DNA from: Pseudomonadota bacterium
GTDB lineage: Bacteria; Pseudomonadota; Alphaproteobacteria; Rhizobiales; Xanthobacteraceae
DNA length: 49,440 nucleotides
Reading direction: 5' to 3'
NCBI GenBank assembly: GCA_023451825.1
Contig: JAEXYA010000036.1
Location: 1 to 49,440 of the forward strand
The notes under the pieces are model-generated. The model was not told where the DNA came from. It made no database searches and saw only the letters and a list, made by a program, of their open reading frames with translations. A program made the position numbers and the translations under genes. This document shows positions 34,546 through 43,123 of the stretch, in pieces. Numbering within the stretch: position 1 is the first letter of the stretch; each line of letters opens with the position of its first letter.

Positions 34546-36237
34546 TCAGGCGGCGCGTACTGCGTTCAGGAAATTGCTGACCTCGACCTTCAGGCGCGTC
34601 GAGTCAGACGACAAGGACTGCGCCGCCGACAACACCTGAGACGACGCCGAGCCGGTCTCGCTGGCGCCGCGCTGCACGTCGGTAATGTTCGACGAGACCT
34701 GCATGGTACCCTGCGCGGCCTGCTGGACGTTGCGCGAAATCTCCTGCGTCGCGGCGCCCTGCTCTTCCACGGCCGAAGCAATGGTCGATGCGATTTCGGA
34801 CATGCGGCCGATGGTGTCGCCGATCTCCTTGATGGCACCGACCGAGTCTTGCGTCGCCGCCTGGATGCCGGCGATCTGCGTCGAGATCTCACCAGTCGCC
34901 TTGGCGGTTTGCTCGGCCAGCGCCTTCACTTCCGACGCCACCACCGCGAAGCCACGGCCGGCTTCACCGGCGCGTGCTGCTTCGATGGTCGCGTTCAGCG
35001 CGAGAAGATTGGTCTGGCCCGCGATATTATTGATGAGTTCGACGACGTCACCGATGCGCGCAGCGGCGGTCGCGAGTTCGCTGACGCGATCATTGGTGGT
35101 GCGGGCCTGATGCACGGCCTGGCCGGCGATATTTGCGGATTCCTGCACCTGGCGGCTGATCTCATTGATCGACGACGCCATCTCTTCCGTTGCCGAAGCC
35201 ACCGACTGCACATTGGTCGATGCCTGCTCGGATGCCGCCGCCACCGAGGTGGTCAATTCCTGCGAGCGCTCGGCAGTGGACGTCAGCGTGCCAGCCGAAG
35301 CTTCGAGCTCGGTGGAGGCCGAAGAGACGGTCTCGACCACTTCGCCGATCATGGTTTCGAAATCGCGGGTGATCTGATCGACGCGGCGACCGCGCTCGAT
35401 CTTCGCTTCCGCATCCACAGCGGCCGCCTCATCAGCGGCGCGCTTGTCGATCAGCGCCTGCTTGAACACCTGCAGCGCGTCGCCCATGGTGCCCATCTCG
35501 GTCTTCATGCCCTGATGCGGCACGATGGCGGTGAGATCGCCGGCGCCCAGCGCCTGCATCGGCTTCACGATCGAGGCGATGCCCGATGAAATGTCGCGGA
35601 CGAGATAGACGCTGACGGCAATGCCTGCCACGGCGGCGACGGCGAGAATGCCGACGATGATCATCAGTGCTGCGTCGTAGTCGCGACCTGCATTGGCACC
35701 GGCCAGATCAGCACCGGCATTGTTGAGATCGACATTCTTGGTGATCAGCGCATCCGCCTTCTGCCCGAGCGGGATGCCCTGGGTTTCGTTCAAGCGGACA
35801 GCCTCATGCGGAAAGCCGCCAGCGGGCTGAGCGCGGGACAGCGCCAGAACCTGCTGGGCGACCTTCATATACGCGTCCCATTCGCGCAGCCATTCGGCGT
35901 AAGTTGCGCGCTCATCCGGCGAAGAAATCAACTTCTCATAGATCTGGCGAGTGGCTTCGTTGCGCGCCACCTGGTCCTGCATGCGCTTTTCGGCATCCGC
36001 CTTCGCCTGTCCTTCCGACAACAAATGACCGCGCAAGATGCTGCGGTAATTGCTCGCACCGGTACGGAGTTCGCCGAGCGCGCGCACGCTGGGCAGCCAG
36101 TTGACCTGCATATCCGTCGCGCTGGCGCGGATCGACTGCATCTTGGCGATCGAAAGAAGTCCCAGTCCCGTCAACGAGAGCAAAAGGAACGTCACGACAA
36201 TGGAAATCTTGGTGCGAATGGACAGGCTGGCAAGCAT
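34546..36237 (-). CDS. methyl-accepting chemotaxis protein (tandem paralogue)
   Basis: A 563-residue chemoreceptor with the same layout as its neighbour: TM1 near the N-terminus (ISIVVTFLLLSLTGLGLLSI), periplasmic four-helix-bundle sensor, TM2 (LMIIVGILAVAAVAGIAVSVY), HAMP and signalling domain. By eye, the HAMP and signalling halves share well over 90% of residues, while the sensor halves diverge clearly. The genes have separate terminators, so they are independently transcribed. They probably sense different ligands with the same output. Confidence 0.95.
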   Translation of the reverse strand: MLASLSIRTKISIVVTFLLLSLTGLGLLSIAKMQSIRASATDMQVNWLPSVRALGELRTGASNYRSILRGHLLSEGQAKADAEKRMQDQVARNEATRQIYEKLISSPDERATYAEWLREWDAYMKVAQQVLALSRAQPAGGFPHEAVRLNETQGIPLGQKADALITKNVDLNNAGADLAGANAGRDYDAALMIIVGILAVAAVAGIAVSVYLVRDISSGIASIVKPMQALGAGDLTAIVPHQGMKTEMGTMGDALQVFKQALIDKRAADEAAAVDAEAKIERGRRVDQITRDFETMIGEVVETVSSASTELEASAGTLTSTAERSQELTTSVAAASEQASTNVQSVASATEEMASSINEISRQVQESANIAGQAVHQARTTNDRVSELATAAARIGDVVELINNIAGQTNLLALNATIEAARAGEAGRGFAVVASEVKALAEQTAKATGEISTQIAGIQAATQDSVGAIKEIGDTIGRMSEIASTIASAVEEQGAATQEISRNVQQAAQGTMQVSSNITDVQRGASETGSASSQVLSAAQSLSSDSTRLKVEVSNFLNAVRAA

Positions 36238-36704
36238 GACAAAAAGATCCCTCGGTCTTCGACCGTTGGTGGGTTGAGCAATAATTCGGTCAGCTGGAAT
36301 GCGTGAGCAGAGCGGCGGACGCGGAGGTCGCAGCGTTTCTCGCCGTCAACCCTCGCACGTTCAATTTGGTGGTATTATGTAAACTGTCGGTAAAGGATGC
36401 GACAATCCACCGCAAAAAATAAACGCATAGCGTGTTTTCGAATTGAGAAATATCAACAGGTTACGGGGCGCTCGCGGGCACTGCAGGATTTTCGGCACAA
36501 CTCCCGCAGGCATTCGCGACTGATCAGACAAAACCGGCGGAGCAAGTATCCGGTCCGGCAGCACGGCTGACGATCACAGGGATATCCTGTGCGAGGCCCT
36601 TGCGCTTCATGATCCGAACGGGCTAGAAGGCGCTCCGTCGAGATGAGATCTCGGCCGACCGATTCCCGACCGCGGCCCTGAAAGCCCTTTTCGTCGGGAT
36701 CCGT
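36238..36704. other. 467-bp intergenic region before the tRNA gene
   Basis: Holds the chemoreceptor promoter region and an AT-rich stretch at about 36361-36460 that contrasts with the GC-rich surroundings. I see no gene, repeat or terminator that I can support. Confidence 0.55.
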
Positions 36705-36778
36705 TGGGGAATGGTGTAACGGTAGCACAACAGACTCTGACTCTGTTTGTCTTGGTTCGAATCCAGGTTCCCCAGCCA
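36705..36778 (+). tRNA. tRNA-Gln (anticodon CTG)
   Basis: A full cloverleaf can be drawn: acceptor TGGGGAA with TTCCCCA, D-arm GTG/CAC, anticodon stem ACAGA/TCTGT with loop CTCTGAC (anticodon CTG), T-arm CTTGG-TTCGAAT-CCAGG, discriminator G, and an encoded CCA. The 74-base length is normal. Confidence 0.95.
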
Positions 36779-37070
36779 GTTTGTATTGATCGACAATCCA
36801 GTCATTGACGACGCCGTTGTCCATCAGCGCCGCTTCGGCGCTGCGCGCCCGAAAGCGCGGCTTGGTTAAAGCGACCTGAAGTTTGTCAATCTACCAGTCA
36901 TTAAATGGTACCTAAGAACCGCCATCAGCCGTCTGAGACATCGCAACGCGTAACCGGCCACCATTGTTCATAGCGCAAGCATCGAACGAGCCGCGCCGCC
37001 TTAACAGTTTCTCCAGCCCCTCCCCTGCATAGTCACCAGCAAAATCGGGGCGCAGAACGCGAATTCGGAT
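36779..37070. other. 292-bp intergenic region between tRNA-Gln and the HerA-like gene
   Basis: No gene or repeat recognised. A short GC-rich inverted stretch (GCGCCGCTTCGGCGCTGCGC near 36826) could be a terminator stem for the tRNA transcript, but no T run follows it. Confidence 0.5.
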
Positions 37071-38834
37071 ATGGACAATATGACTATGCCAGCGTCGTTC
37101 GGGCGCATTATCTCGGTGCGCGGATCGCTCGCGCGCGTCGGTCTTCTGGCCGTCAATCCGATGACACCTTCCGAGATGCGCGCGACGGTCGGCCGCTTCG
37201 TCAGCATTCGCTGCGCGAAGTCCACGATCATTGCGATGATCACGGAGGTCTCTTCCGAGGACATGCACGCGTCCGACATCTATGTCGCCAGCGCTTCGGT
37301 CGATCTGCTCGGCGAAATCAATGGCTCGCCGGAGCGTCCGAAATTCCAGCGCGGCGTGACTGACTATCCGACCATCGGCGACACCGTCGAGCTGATCAGC
37401 AACACCGACCTGCGCACGGTCTATGCACCATCCGGCTCCGACCAGATCAATGTCGGCACGCTGCAACAGGATCGCTCCGTCACCGCCTTTGTCGATGTGG
37501 AGGAAATGCTCAGCAAGCATTTCGCCGTGCTCGGCTCCACCGGCGTCGGCAAGTCGTCGGGCGTATCGCTGCTGCTCAACGAAATCCTGCTGGTGCGGCC
37601 GAACCTGCGCATCTTTCTGCTCGACGTGCACAACGAATATGGCCGATGTTTCGGTGAAAAGGCGCTGGTGCTCAATCCGCGCAATCTGAAACTGCCGTTC
37701 TGGCTGTTCAATTTCGAGGAAATCGTCGATGTCCTGTTCGCGGGCCGTCCCGGCGTGCCGGAAGAGCTCGAAATCCTGGCCGAAGTGATCCCGCTCGCCA
37801 AGGGCGTCTATACGCAATATCAGAATTCCGATCGCATCGGCCTCAAGCGCATCGATCCGAAGACCATCGGCTATACCGTGGACACGCCGGTGCCCTATCG
37901 CCTGGTCGACATGATCTCGTTGATCGACGAACGCATGGGCAAACTGGAAAACCGCTCGTCGCGCATCCAGTATCACAAGCTGCTGTCGCGTATCGATGCG
38001 GTCAAGAACGATCCGCGCTACGCCTTCATGTTCGACAACGCCAATGTCGGCGGCGACACCATGGCCGAAGTGATCAGCCATCTGTTCCGCCTGCCCGCCA
38101 ATGGCAAGCCGATGACCATCATGCAGCTCGCCGGTTTTCCCGCGGAGGTCGTGGACTCCGTGGTGTCGGTGCTGTGCCGCATGGCGTTCGATTTCGGTCT
38201 GTGGAGCGATGGCGCCTCACCGCTGCTGTTCGTCTGCGAGGAAGCGCATCGCTACGCTGCCGCCGATCGCAATATCGGCTTCGGCCCGACCCGCAAGGCG
38301 GTGTCGCGCATCGCCAAGGAAGGCCGCAAATACGGCGTTTATCTCGGCCTAGTGACCCAGCGCCCGGCCGAGCTCGACGCCACCATCATCTCCCAGTGCA
38401 ATACGCTGTTTGCGATGCGGCTTGCCAACGACCGCGACCAGGCCCTGCTGCGCTCGGCCGTGTCGGATGCGGCTGCAAATCTGCTCTCCTTCGTTCCTTC
38501 GCTCGGCACGCGCGAAGTGCTGGCCTTTGGCGAAGGCGTCGCGTTGCCGACGCGCCTGCGCTTCAAGGAAGTGCCACCGCATCAACTGCCGCGTTCGGAA
38601 TCGGCCATTTCGACGATGCCTTCGGTCGCTGCCGGTCACGACATGAATTTCGTTGGCGCGGTGCTCGAACGTTGGCGCGGCGCCACGTCGAGCCGCGATG
38701 TGCCGAATGACCCCGGCTTCGCGGAGCGTCCGATCGCGCCGCCGCAGCCGCGCATGATCGATGCACCGATGCTACAGCCTTCGCTCGGGCTGGATCCGGA
38801 TCGCTTCTCGTTGCTGAAGAAGCCGCTGCGATAA
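37071..38834 (+). CDS. HerA-like ATPase (DUF87, HAS-barrel domain)
   Basis: A 587-residue FtsK/HerA-type hexameric ATPase candidate. An N-terminal HAS-barrel (GRIISVRGSLARVGLL) is followed by Walker A GSTGVGKSS (155-163), FLLDVHNEYGR, Walker B-like LLFVCEEAHRYA, and the sensor region GLVTQRPAELDATIISQC. HerA proteins translocate DNA, usually with the nuclease NurA or, in defence systems, with SIR2 or other effectors. No such partner lies next to it, so this is an orphan, probably chromosomal-maintenance type. The start at 37071 lacks a strong ribosome site; ATGs at 37080 and 37086 are alternatives. Confidence 0.88.
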   Translation: MDNMTMPASFGRIISVRGSLARVGLLAVNPMTPSEMRATVGRFVSIRCAKSTIIAMITEVSSEDMHASDIYVASASVDLLGEINGSPERPKFQRGVTDYPTIGDTVELISNTDLRTVYAPSGSDQINVGTLQQDRSVTAFVDVEEMLSKHFAVLGSTGVGKSSGVSLLLNEILLVRPNLRIFLLDVHNEYGRCFGEKALVLNPRNLKLPFWLFNFEEIVDVLFAGRPGVPEELEILAEVIPLAKGVYTQYQNSDRIGLKRIDPKTIGYTVDTPVPYRLVDMISLIDERMGKLENRSSRIQYHKLLSRIDAVKNDPRYAFMFDNANVGGDTMAEVISHLFRLPANGKPMTIMQLAGFPAEVVDSVVSVLCRMAFDFGLWSDGASPLLFVCEEAHRYAAADRNIGFGPTRKAVSRIAKEGRKYGVYLGLVTQRPAELDATIISQCNTLFAMRLANDRDQALLRSAVSDAAANLLSFVPSLGTREVLAFGEGVALPTRLRFKEVPPHQLPRSESAISTMPSVAAGHDMNFVGAVLERWRGATSSRDVPNDPGFAERPIAPPQPRMIDAPMLQPSLGLDPDRFSLLKKPLR

Positions 38835-38842
38835 ACTCGGAA

Positions 38843-38934
38843 TGTACCCCGGGTGGAGCGCAGCGTAACCCGGGGACAGCCGAGATCGATGAAACGCCGG
38901 TCCCCGGATTGCGCTGCGCTCCATCCGGGCTACG
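38843..38934. repeat. REPIN-like element, family C2
   Basis: Left arm GTACCCCGGGTGGAGCGCAG and right arm TGCGCTCCATCCGGGCTAC. The inner stem CCGGGT pairs with ACCCGG around a loop with GGAGCGCAGCG. Same architecture as families B and C with a different stem. Confidence 0.82.
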
Positions 38935-39005
38935 GCACTGCGTCTTGCGTCATCCCCGCCATCGCCTATCATCCTTTGAAACAACATGCTTCAAGGGACG
39001 CTCCG

Positions 39006-39581
39006 ATGAACAAGCCAGCGACACGTTTTCCAGCCCCAGCCATCGATACGCTGCCGGACGATATCCGCACGCGCATTTTGGCCGTGCAGGAAAAATCCGG
39101 CTTCGTGCCGAATGTGTTTCTGGGGCTCGCCTCGCGCCCCGATGAATTCCGCGCTTTCTTCGCCTATCACGATGCGCTGATGGAAAAGGACTCCGGCCTC
39201 ACCAAGGCCGAGCGCGAGATGATCGTCGTCGCGACATCGGCGGCGAACCAGTGCCACTACTGCGTCATCGCACATGGCGCCATCCTCCGGATCCGCGCCA
39301 AGAACCCGACCATCGCCGATCAGATCGCCGTGAATTATCGCAAGGCCGACATCACGCCGAAGCAGCGCGCGATGCTCGATTTTGCGATGAAGGTCAGCCG
39401 CTCGGCGGAGATCGTGTCGGAGGCTGATTTCGCCGAAGTGGCGAGCCACGGCTGGACCGACGACGATATCTGGGACATCACCGCCGTCTCCGCATTCTTC
39501 GCGCTGTCCAATCGCATGGCCAATGTCACCAACATGAAGCCCAACGACGAATTCTACATGATGGGACGCCTGCCGAAGTAA
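39006..39581 (+). CDS. AhpD-like peroxidase-related protein (carboxymuconolactone decarboxylase superfamily)
   Basis: A 191-residue all-helical protein of the uncharacterized peroxidase-related family. The redox motif NQCHYCVIAHG has Cys83, Cys86 and His90, preceded by AEREMIVVATSA, which matches the AhpD Glu-Cys-Cys-His relay. It likely reduces peroxides or reactive aldehydes with a thiol partner. I chose the ATG at 39006 with AAGGGA upstream; the upstream frame runs through the repeat element. Confidence 0.9.
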   Translation: MNKPATRFPAPAIDTLPDDIRTRILAVQEKSGFVPNVFLGLASRPDEFRAFFAYHDALMEKDSGLTKAEREMIVVATSAANQCHYCVIAHGAILRIRAKNPTIADQIAVNYRKADITPKQRAMLDFAMKVSRSAEIVSEADFAEVASHGWTDDDIWDITAVSAFFALSNRMANVTNMKPNDEFYMMGRLPK

Positions 39582-39601
39582 CGCGGAAGAAGGACGCGAT
39601 C

Positions 39602-40111
39602 GTGCTCGACTGGTCTGAGATCATTTTGCGCCTTGGCATTGCCGCCCTCGCTGGCGGGGCCGTCGGGCTCAATCGCGATCTGCACGGTAAACCGGTGGGC
39701 GTACGCACGCTCGCTTTGGTCAGCCTCGCCACGGCGATGCTGACCACGCTTGCCGATCCGCTGCATCAAGGCGGCTTCTCCGATGCCGGCAGCCGCATCG
39801 TGCAAGGCATCGTGACCGGCATCGGCTTTCTCGGTGCGGGCGTCATCTTCCACGCCGAGCGCCACTTTCGCATTCGCGGACTGACCAGTGCGGCCTGTGT
39901 CTGGCTCACTGCCTGTATCGGCATCATGTGCGGCGCCGGCCATTGGCGGCTCGTCGCCGTCTCACTGGCGATCACTTTCGCGGTGCTGCTGTTCGGCGGC
40001 AAGGTCGAGCGCCTGCTGCATCGCGCCCTCGGCGGCAAGGGCGATCCGACCTCCGAGCCGATGGATGCCGCTCAGCCGTCCGACGCCGGGCCGCACCAGC
40101 CCGGCAAATAG
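39602..40111 (+). CDS. MgtC/SapB family membrane protein
   Basis: A 169-residue inner-membrane protein with about five hydrophobic segments. The N-terminal motif LRLGIAALAGGAVGLNRDLH and GIGFLGAGVIFH are typical of MgtC, which affects Mg2+ homeostasis and F-ATPase in other bacteria. The start codon is GTG at 39602, with GGAAGAAGGA upstream. It lacks the long C-terminal domain of Salmonella MgtC, so it is the short SapB type. Its 3' end overlaps the convergent ParBc_2 gene by 40 bases. Confidence 0.9.
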   Translation: MLDWSEIILRLGIAALAGGAVGLNRDLHGKPVGVRTLALVSLATAMLTTLADPLHQGGFSDAGSRIVQGIVTGIGFLGAGVIFHAERHFRIRGLTSAACVWLTACIGIMCGAGHWRLVAVSLAITFAVLLFGGKVERLLHRALGGKGDPTSEPMDAAQPSDAGPHQPGK

Positions 40112-40698
40112 ATCGCGTCCTTGCTTTTGGCGATCGCCAGCGCTTTCTCAACGGCGCTGGCGAAATCGTTTTCGACACCCTTGCGACCGATGCGGCGCCG
40201 GAACAGATCGGCCCAAAGGAACTCGCTGAACGGCGTGGTGTCCTTGGCGTAGCCGCCAGCACGTCGAATCTCGCCGGCGAGGCTGCGATACGGATCGTCT
40301 TTCAGGCCGATGATCGACTTCGGGATATCCCGAAACTGTCTCCGCTCGCCCTTGGCGTCGTACGGATAGGCCCATCGGCGATGATCGAGTACGCTCCAGA
40401 ACGCATCCTTATCGACCATGGTGAGATCGGCGATCACACTGACCAGCACATCCTTGACGCCCTCATCATGCAGCGCACGTGCAAGATGGTGGTGATCGAC
40501 CACATAATGTTTCTGGTCCGGCCCGAGCACCACGGGGATCATGTGCTTGCCAAGTAATTCGGCCTGCTTGCGCTTGGACTTGTGCTCGCGCCATCGCTTC
40601 CGCTTCTCCTTCACTTCGCGCATGCCGACGGTCATCTGCGTCGGGCGCAACGACAGGATGGCCACCGGCTGCAGGATCGGTTCGCGGATATTCGACAT
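40072..40698 (-). CDS. ParB-like nuclease domain protein (ParBc_2 type)
   Basis: A 208-residue protein. The N-terminus has the ParB-like pattern LQPVAILSLRPTQMTVGMRE, then a basic stretch (KEKRKRWREHKSKRKQ), and a nucleotide-site-like HYVVDHHHLARALHDEG. This fits the ParBc_2 (DUF) family of putative ParB-like proteins. It has no helix-turn-helix and is not near parA, so it is not a partition protein. Function unknown; CTP or nuclease activity is only conceivable from the fold. The ATG at 40698 has GGAG seven bases upstream. Confidence 0.8.
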   Translation of the reverse strand: MSNIREPILQPVAILSLRPTQMTVGMREVKEKRKRWREHKSKRKQAELLGKHMIPVVLGPDQKHYVVDHHHLARALHDEGVKDVLVSVIADLTMVDKDAFWSVLDHRRWAYPYDAKGERRQFRDIPKSIIGLKDDPYRSLAGEIRRAGGYAKDTTPFSEFLWADLFRRRIGRKGVENDFASAVEKALAIAKSKDAIYLPGWCGPASDG

Positions 40699-40871
40699 CT
40701 CGGACTCCGTGGATGCATTGTTCCGCGGAAACTATGACATGCCTTTTGCGCATCGGGCGATCAGTTCCACGTCATCACGCGACATCACGACATTGCCGTT
40801 ATGCGACTTTTGCCGAGTCAGCGCCCCGTCGCCGTGTTAGCGTTGCTGACGAGTTTCGCAGACGACCGATC

Positions 40872-41207
40872 ATGAAAATCCAGCAGCCGATCATCCGGGA
40901 TGACGACGAGCACCGCGTGGTGCGCTTCGTGCCGCGTACATCGACCACATTGCCGGGCCATCCGACGGTGCCAGCCTCCGGGACTGCGCTCAAGCCAGCT
41001 GGCGATCTTTCGCGCTATCAGCAGAATGCCGAACCCGACGACTTCCGCCACCGCATGATGGCGAACGCCGCTGCCTTCGCTTTCACGGCATTGTTAATCG
41101 GAGCTGGTATCTGGTTGGCGGTCACGATCGCGGACCTCCGCAAGACCCAGGACTGCGTGCTGATGGGCCGGCGTGACTGCGCCCGGATCGCCGTCCCGCA
41201 CGAATGA
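40872..41207 (+). CDS. small membrane protein of unknown function
   Basis: A 111-residue protein that I do not recognise. A polar N-terminal half of about 70 residues (MKIQQPIIRDDDEHRVVRFV) is followed by one membrane helix (AAFAFTALLIGAGIWLAVTI) and a short tail with two Cys (DCVLMGRRDCARIAVPHE). The CxxxxxxxC pair next to the helix could form a disulfide if periplasmic. It is divergent from the ParBc_2 gene and upstream of acpXL on the same strand, 188 bases apart. Similar small proteins near acpXL may exist in relatives; this is unverified. Confidence 0.65.
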   Translation: MKIQQPIIRDDDEHRVVRFVPRTSTTLPGHPTVPASGTALKPAGDLSRYQQNAEPDDFRHRMMANAAAFAFTALLIGAGIWLAVTIADLRKTQDCVLMGRRDCARIAVPHE

Positions 41208-41395
41208 CGCCCTTCCAGGCCCTCCGGACCGCCCACAGGGCGTTGGTGAGCGACCGCTCAACTGCATTGAACTACTGCCCCCGCTCCGATATACGGGCAA
41301 ACGACTCCTGCGGCGAACCGGCCCAAACCGGGGCGAAGCCTAGCCTTTGCGCGCGCAGAAACGAAATTTACATTCAAGATATCAAAGGCTTAGTA

Positions 41396-41677
41396 ATGTC
41401 CTCCACATTCGATCAGGTCGCTACCATCATCGCGGAAACCTGCGACATCCCCCGCGACACGATCACGCCGGAAAGCCACGCCATCGACGATCTGGGCATC
41501 GACAGCCTCGACTTCCTGGACATCGCCTTTGCGATCGACAAGGCATTCGGGATCAAGCTGCCGCTGGAAAAGTGGACCCAGGAAGTCAATGACGGCAAGG
41601 CGACCACCGAGCAGTACTTCGTTCTGAAGAATCTCAGCGCCCGCATCGACGAGCTGGTTGCCGCCAAGGGCGCGTAA
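41396..41677 (+). CDS. acpXL: acyl carrier protein AcpXL (very-long-chain fatty acid)
   Basis: A 93-residue specialised acyl carrier protein of rhizobia that carries the 27-hydroxyoctacosanoate type chain for lipid A. The phosphopantetheine site is Ser37 in DLGIDSLDFLDIAF. The length and the C-terminal EQYFVLKNLSARIDELVA fit AcpXL rather than the shorter housekeeping AcpP. The ATG at 41396 has AAAGG upstream. It heads the cluster that continues with two ketosynthase-like genes, an alcohol dehydrogenase and LpxXL. Confidence 0.93.
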   Translation: MSSTFDQVATIIAETCDIPRDTITPESHAIDDLGIDSLDFLDIAFAIDKAFGIKLPLEKWTQEVNDGKATTEQYFVLKNLSARIDELVAAKGA

Positions 41678-41710
41678 CGCGCCTCACTTTTCGATGATCG
41701 CGTTCAAGCC

Positions 41711-41747
41711 GCACCGATCTTCCCAAGGGTTTCCTGGAGATCGGTGC
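41711..41747 (+). other. hairpin between acpXL and fabF2XL
   Basis: GCACCGATCT and AGATCGGTGC form a perfect ten-base-pair inverted repeat with a 17-base loop and no T run. Its place after a carrier-protein gene suggests a transcript stabiliser or processing site that could keep acpXL above the synthase level. This is inference. Confidence 0.6.
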
Positions 41748-41826
41748 AGGCATATGGACACCATGGTGAAGCGCCTGCGCTTCCTGTCCGGGGCCCCGTC
41801 CCGGGCCTCCTCTAAGGTACCGTCCC

Positions 41827-43035
41827 ATGGCCGAAACCCGTCCTGTCGTCACCTCGCCCGTCGAAGCATGGATCACCGGCATCGGCATCGTGTCGTCGCT
41901 GGGCGAAGGCCCCGACGCGCATTGGGATGCGCTGAACCAGAAGCGCGTCAATGTCGATGAGACGGCGTTTGCGCCCTATGTGGTGCATCCCTTGTCGCCG
42001 GTGAGCTACGATACCCAGATCCCCAAGAAGGGCGATCAGCGCCAGATGGAAGCCTGGCAGCGCATCGGCACCTATGCGGCCGGTCTCGCGCTCGACAGCG
42101 CTGGCGTGAAGGGCAACAAGGACATCCTGTCGAAGATGGACATGATCGTCGCGGCCGGTGGCGGCGAGCGCGATCTCACGGTCGATTCCGCGATCCTGAA
42201 TTCGGAAGCGCACGGCGATGCGACGCCAGGCTATCTGAATGAGAAGCTGCTCAACGATCTTCGCCCGACTCTCTTTCTCGCGCAGCTCTCCAACCTGCTC
42301 GCCGGCAATATTGCCATCGTGCATGGCGTCACCGGTTCGTCCCGCACCTTCATGGGTGAGGAAGCTGCCGGCGTAGACGCCGTGCGCATCGCGCTGGCGC
42401 GCATCGCCGATGGCCAGAGTGACATCGCCCTTGTCGGCGCCGGCCACAATGGCGAGCGCAAGGACATGCTGCTGCTGTACGAATTCGACAATTTTAATCT
42501 GCGCGACAAATATTCGTCGGTGTGGGATCGCAAGGACAACAGCGGTTTCGCGCTCGGCTCCGGCGGCGCTTTCCTCGTCATCGAGTCGAAGGCCCATGCG
42601 GAAGCGCGCGGTGCAAAGCCGTTTGCACGACTAAAAACGGTCGTCGCAGATCGTGCGAAGCGCAAGGATGGTGGCGAAGTCACAACCTCGCTCGAAAATC
42701 TGTGGGGCAAGGTCGGCGCGAGCGGCGATGCGAGCACTGCGATCATCACCGGCGCGACAGGTGCAGAGCCGGCGACATCGGAAGAGCTGAGCTTCATCAA
42801 GAAGCATGCCGACGTGCCGGTGCGCGCGACAGGTTCGTCCTTCGGTCACGCGGTGGAGACGCAATTCCCGCTCGGCATCGGCCTCGCCGCACTGTCGCTG
42901 TCGCGCGGCGCGCTTTATGCGCCCAATGATTCCACCGGCACCGAGATTGAAATGTCGAAGGCGCCCTCCCAGATTGTCGTGATCGGAACCGGCCACTGGC
43001 GCGGCGAAGGCATGGCGCTGGTCGAAGCGATTTAA
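41827..43035 (+). CDS. fabF2XL: ketosynthase-like protein without active-site Cys (FabF2XL)
   Basis: A 402-residue KAS II-fold protein (ITGIGIVSSLGEGPDAHWD). It contains no cysteine at all; the nucleophile elbow reads HGVTGSSRTFMGEE (166-179). The HGTGT motif is replaced by TGATG (about 270). The second His region is kept as GSSFGHAVETQFP. It therefore cannot catalyse condensation by itself and resembles the chain-length factor of type II polyketide synthases. It probably pairs with the intact FabF1XL encoded just downstream to build the C26-C30 chain. The name follows rhizobial gene order. Confidence 0.9.
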   Translation: MAETRPVVTSPVEAWITGIGIVSSLGEGPDAHWDALNQKRVNVDETAFAPYVVHPLSPVSYDTQIPKKGDQRQMEAWQRIGTYAAGLALDSAGVKGNKDILSKMDMIVAAGGGERDLTVDSAILNSEAHGDATPGYLNEKLLNDLRPTLFLAQLSNLLAGNIAIVHGVTGSSRTFMGEEAAGVDAVRIALARIADGQSDIALVGAGHNGERKDMLLLYEFDNFNLRDKYSSVWDRKDNSGFALGSGGAFLVIESKAHAEARGAKPFARLKTVVADRAKRKDGGEVTTSLENLWGKVGASGDASTAIITGATGAEPATSEELSFIKKHADVPVRATGSSFGHAVETQFPLGIGLAALSLSRGALYAPNDSTGTEIEMSKAPSQIVVIGTGHWRGEGMALVEAI

Positions 43036-43123
43036 CTTATTGGGATGATCCCATCGGAAAACGGGTGTCCGTTATCCGGGGTCATGGACTAGCTAAGCGG
43101 CCCGCATGGGCGATGGAGAACAC

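Noticed and set aside
36453..36824. 123-residue minus-strand open frame with a familiar-looking EPGFEPRQTES segment
   Set aside because: It runs antisense through tRNA-Gln. This peptide pattern is a well-known false protein made from tRNA genes.
37071..38834. HerA-like ATPase as part of an antiphage system
   Set aside because: No SIR2, DUF4297, nuclease or other effector is adjacent, and the neighbours look like ordinary chromosomal genes.
40072..40698. ParB-like gene as a chromosome or plasmid partition gene
   Set aside because: There is no parA, no helix-turn-helix and no parS-like cluster nearby. The protein fits the separate ParBc_2 family.
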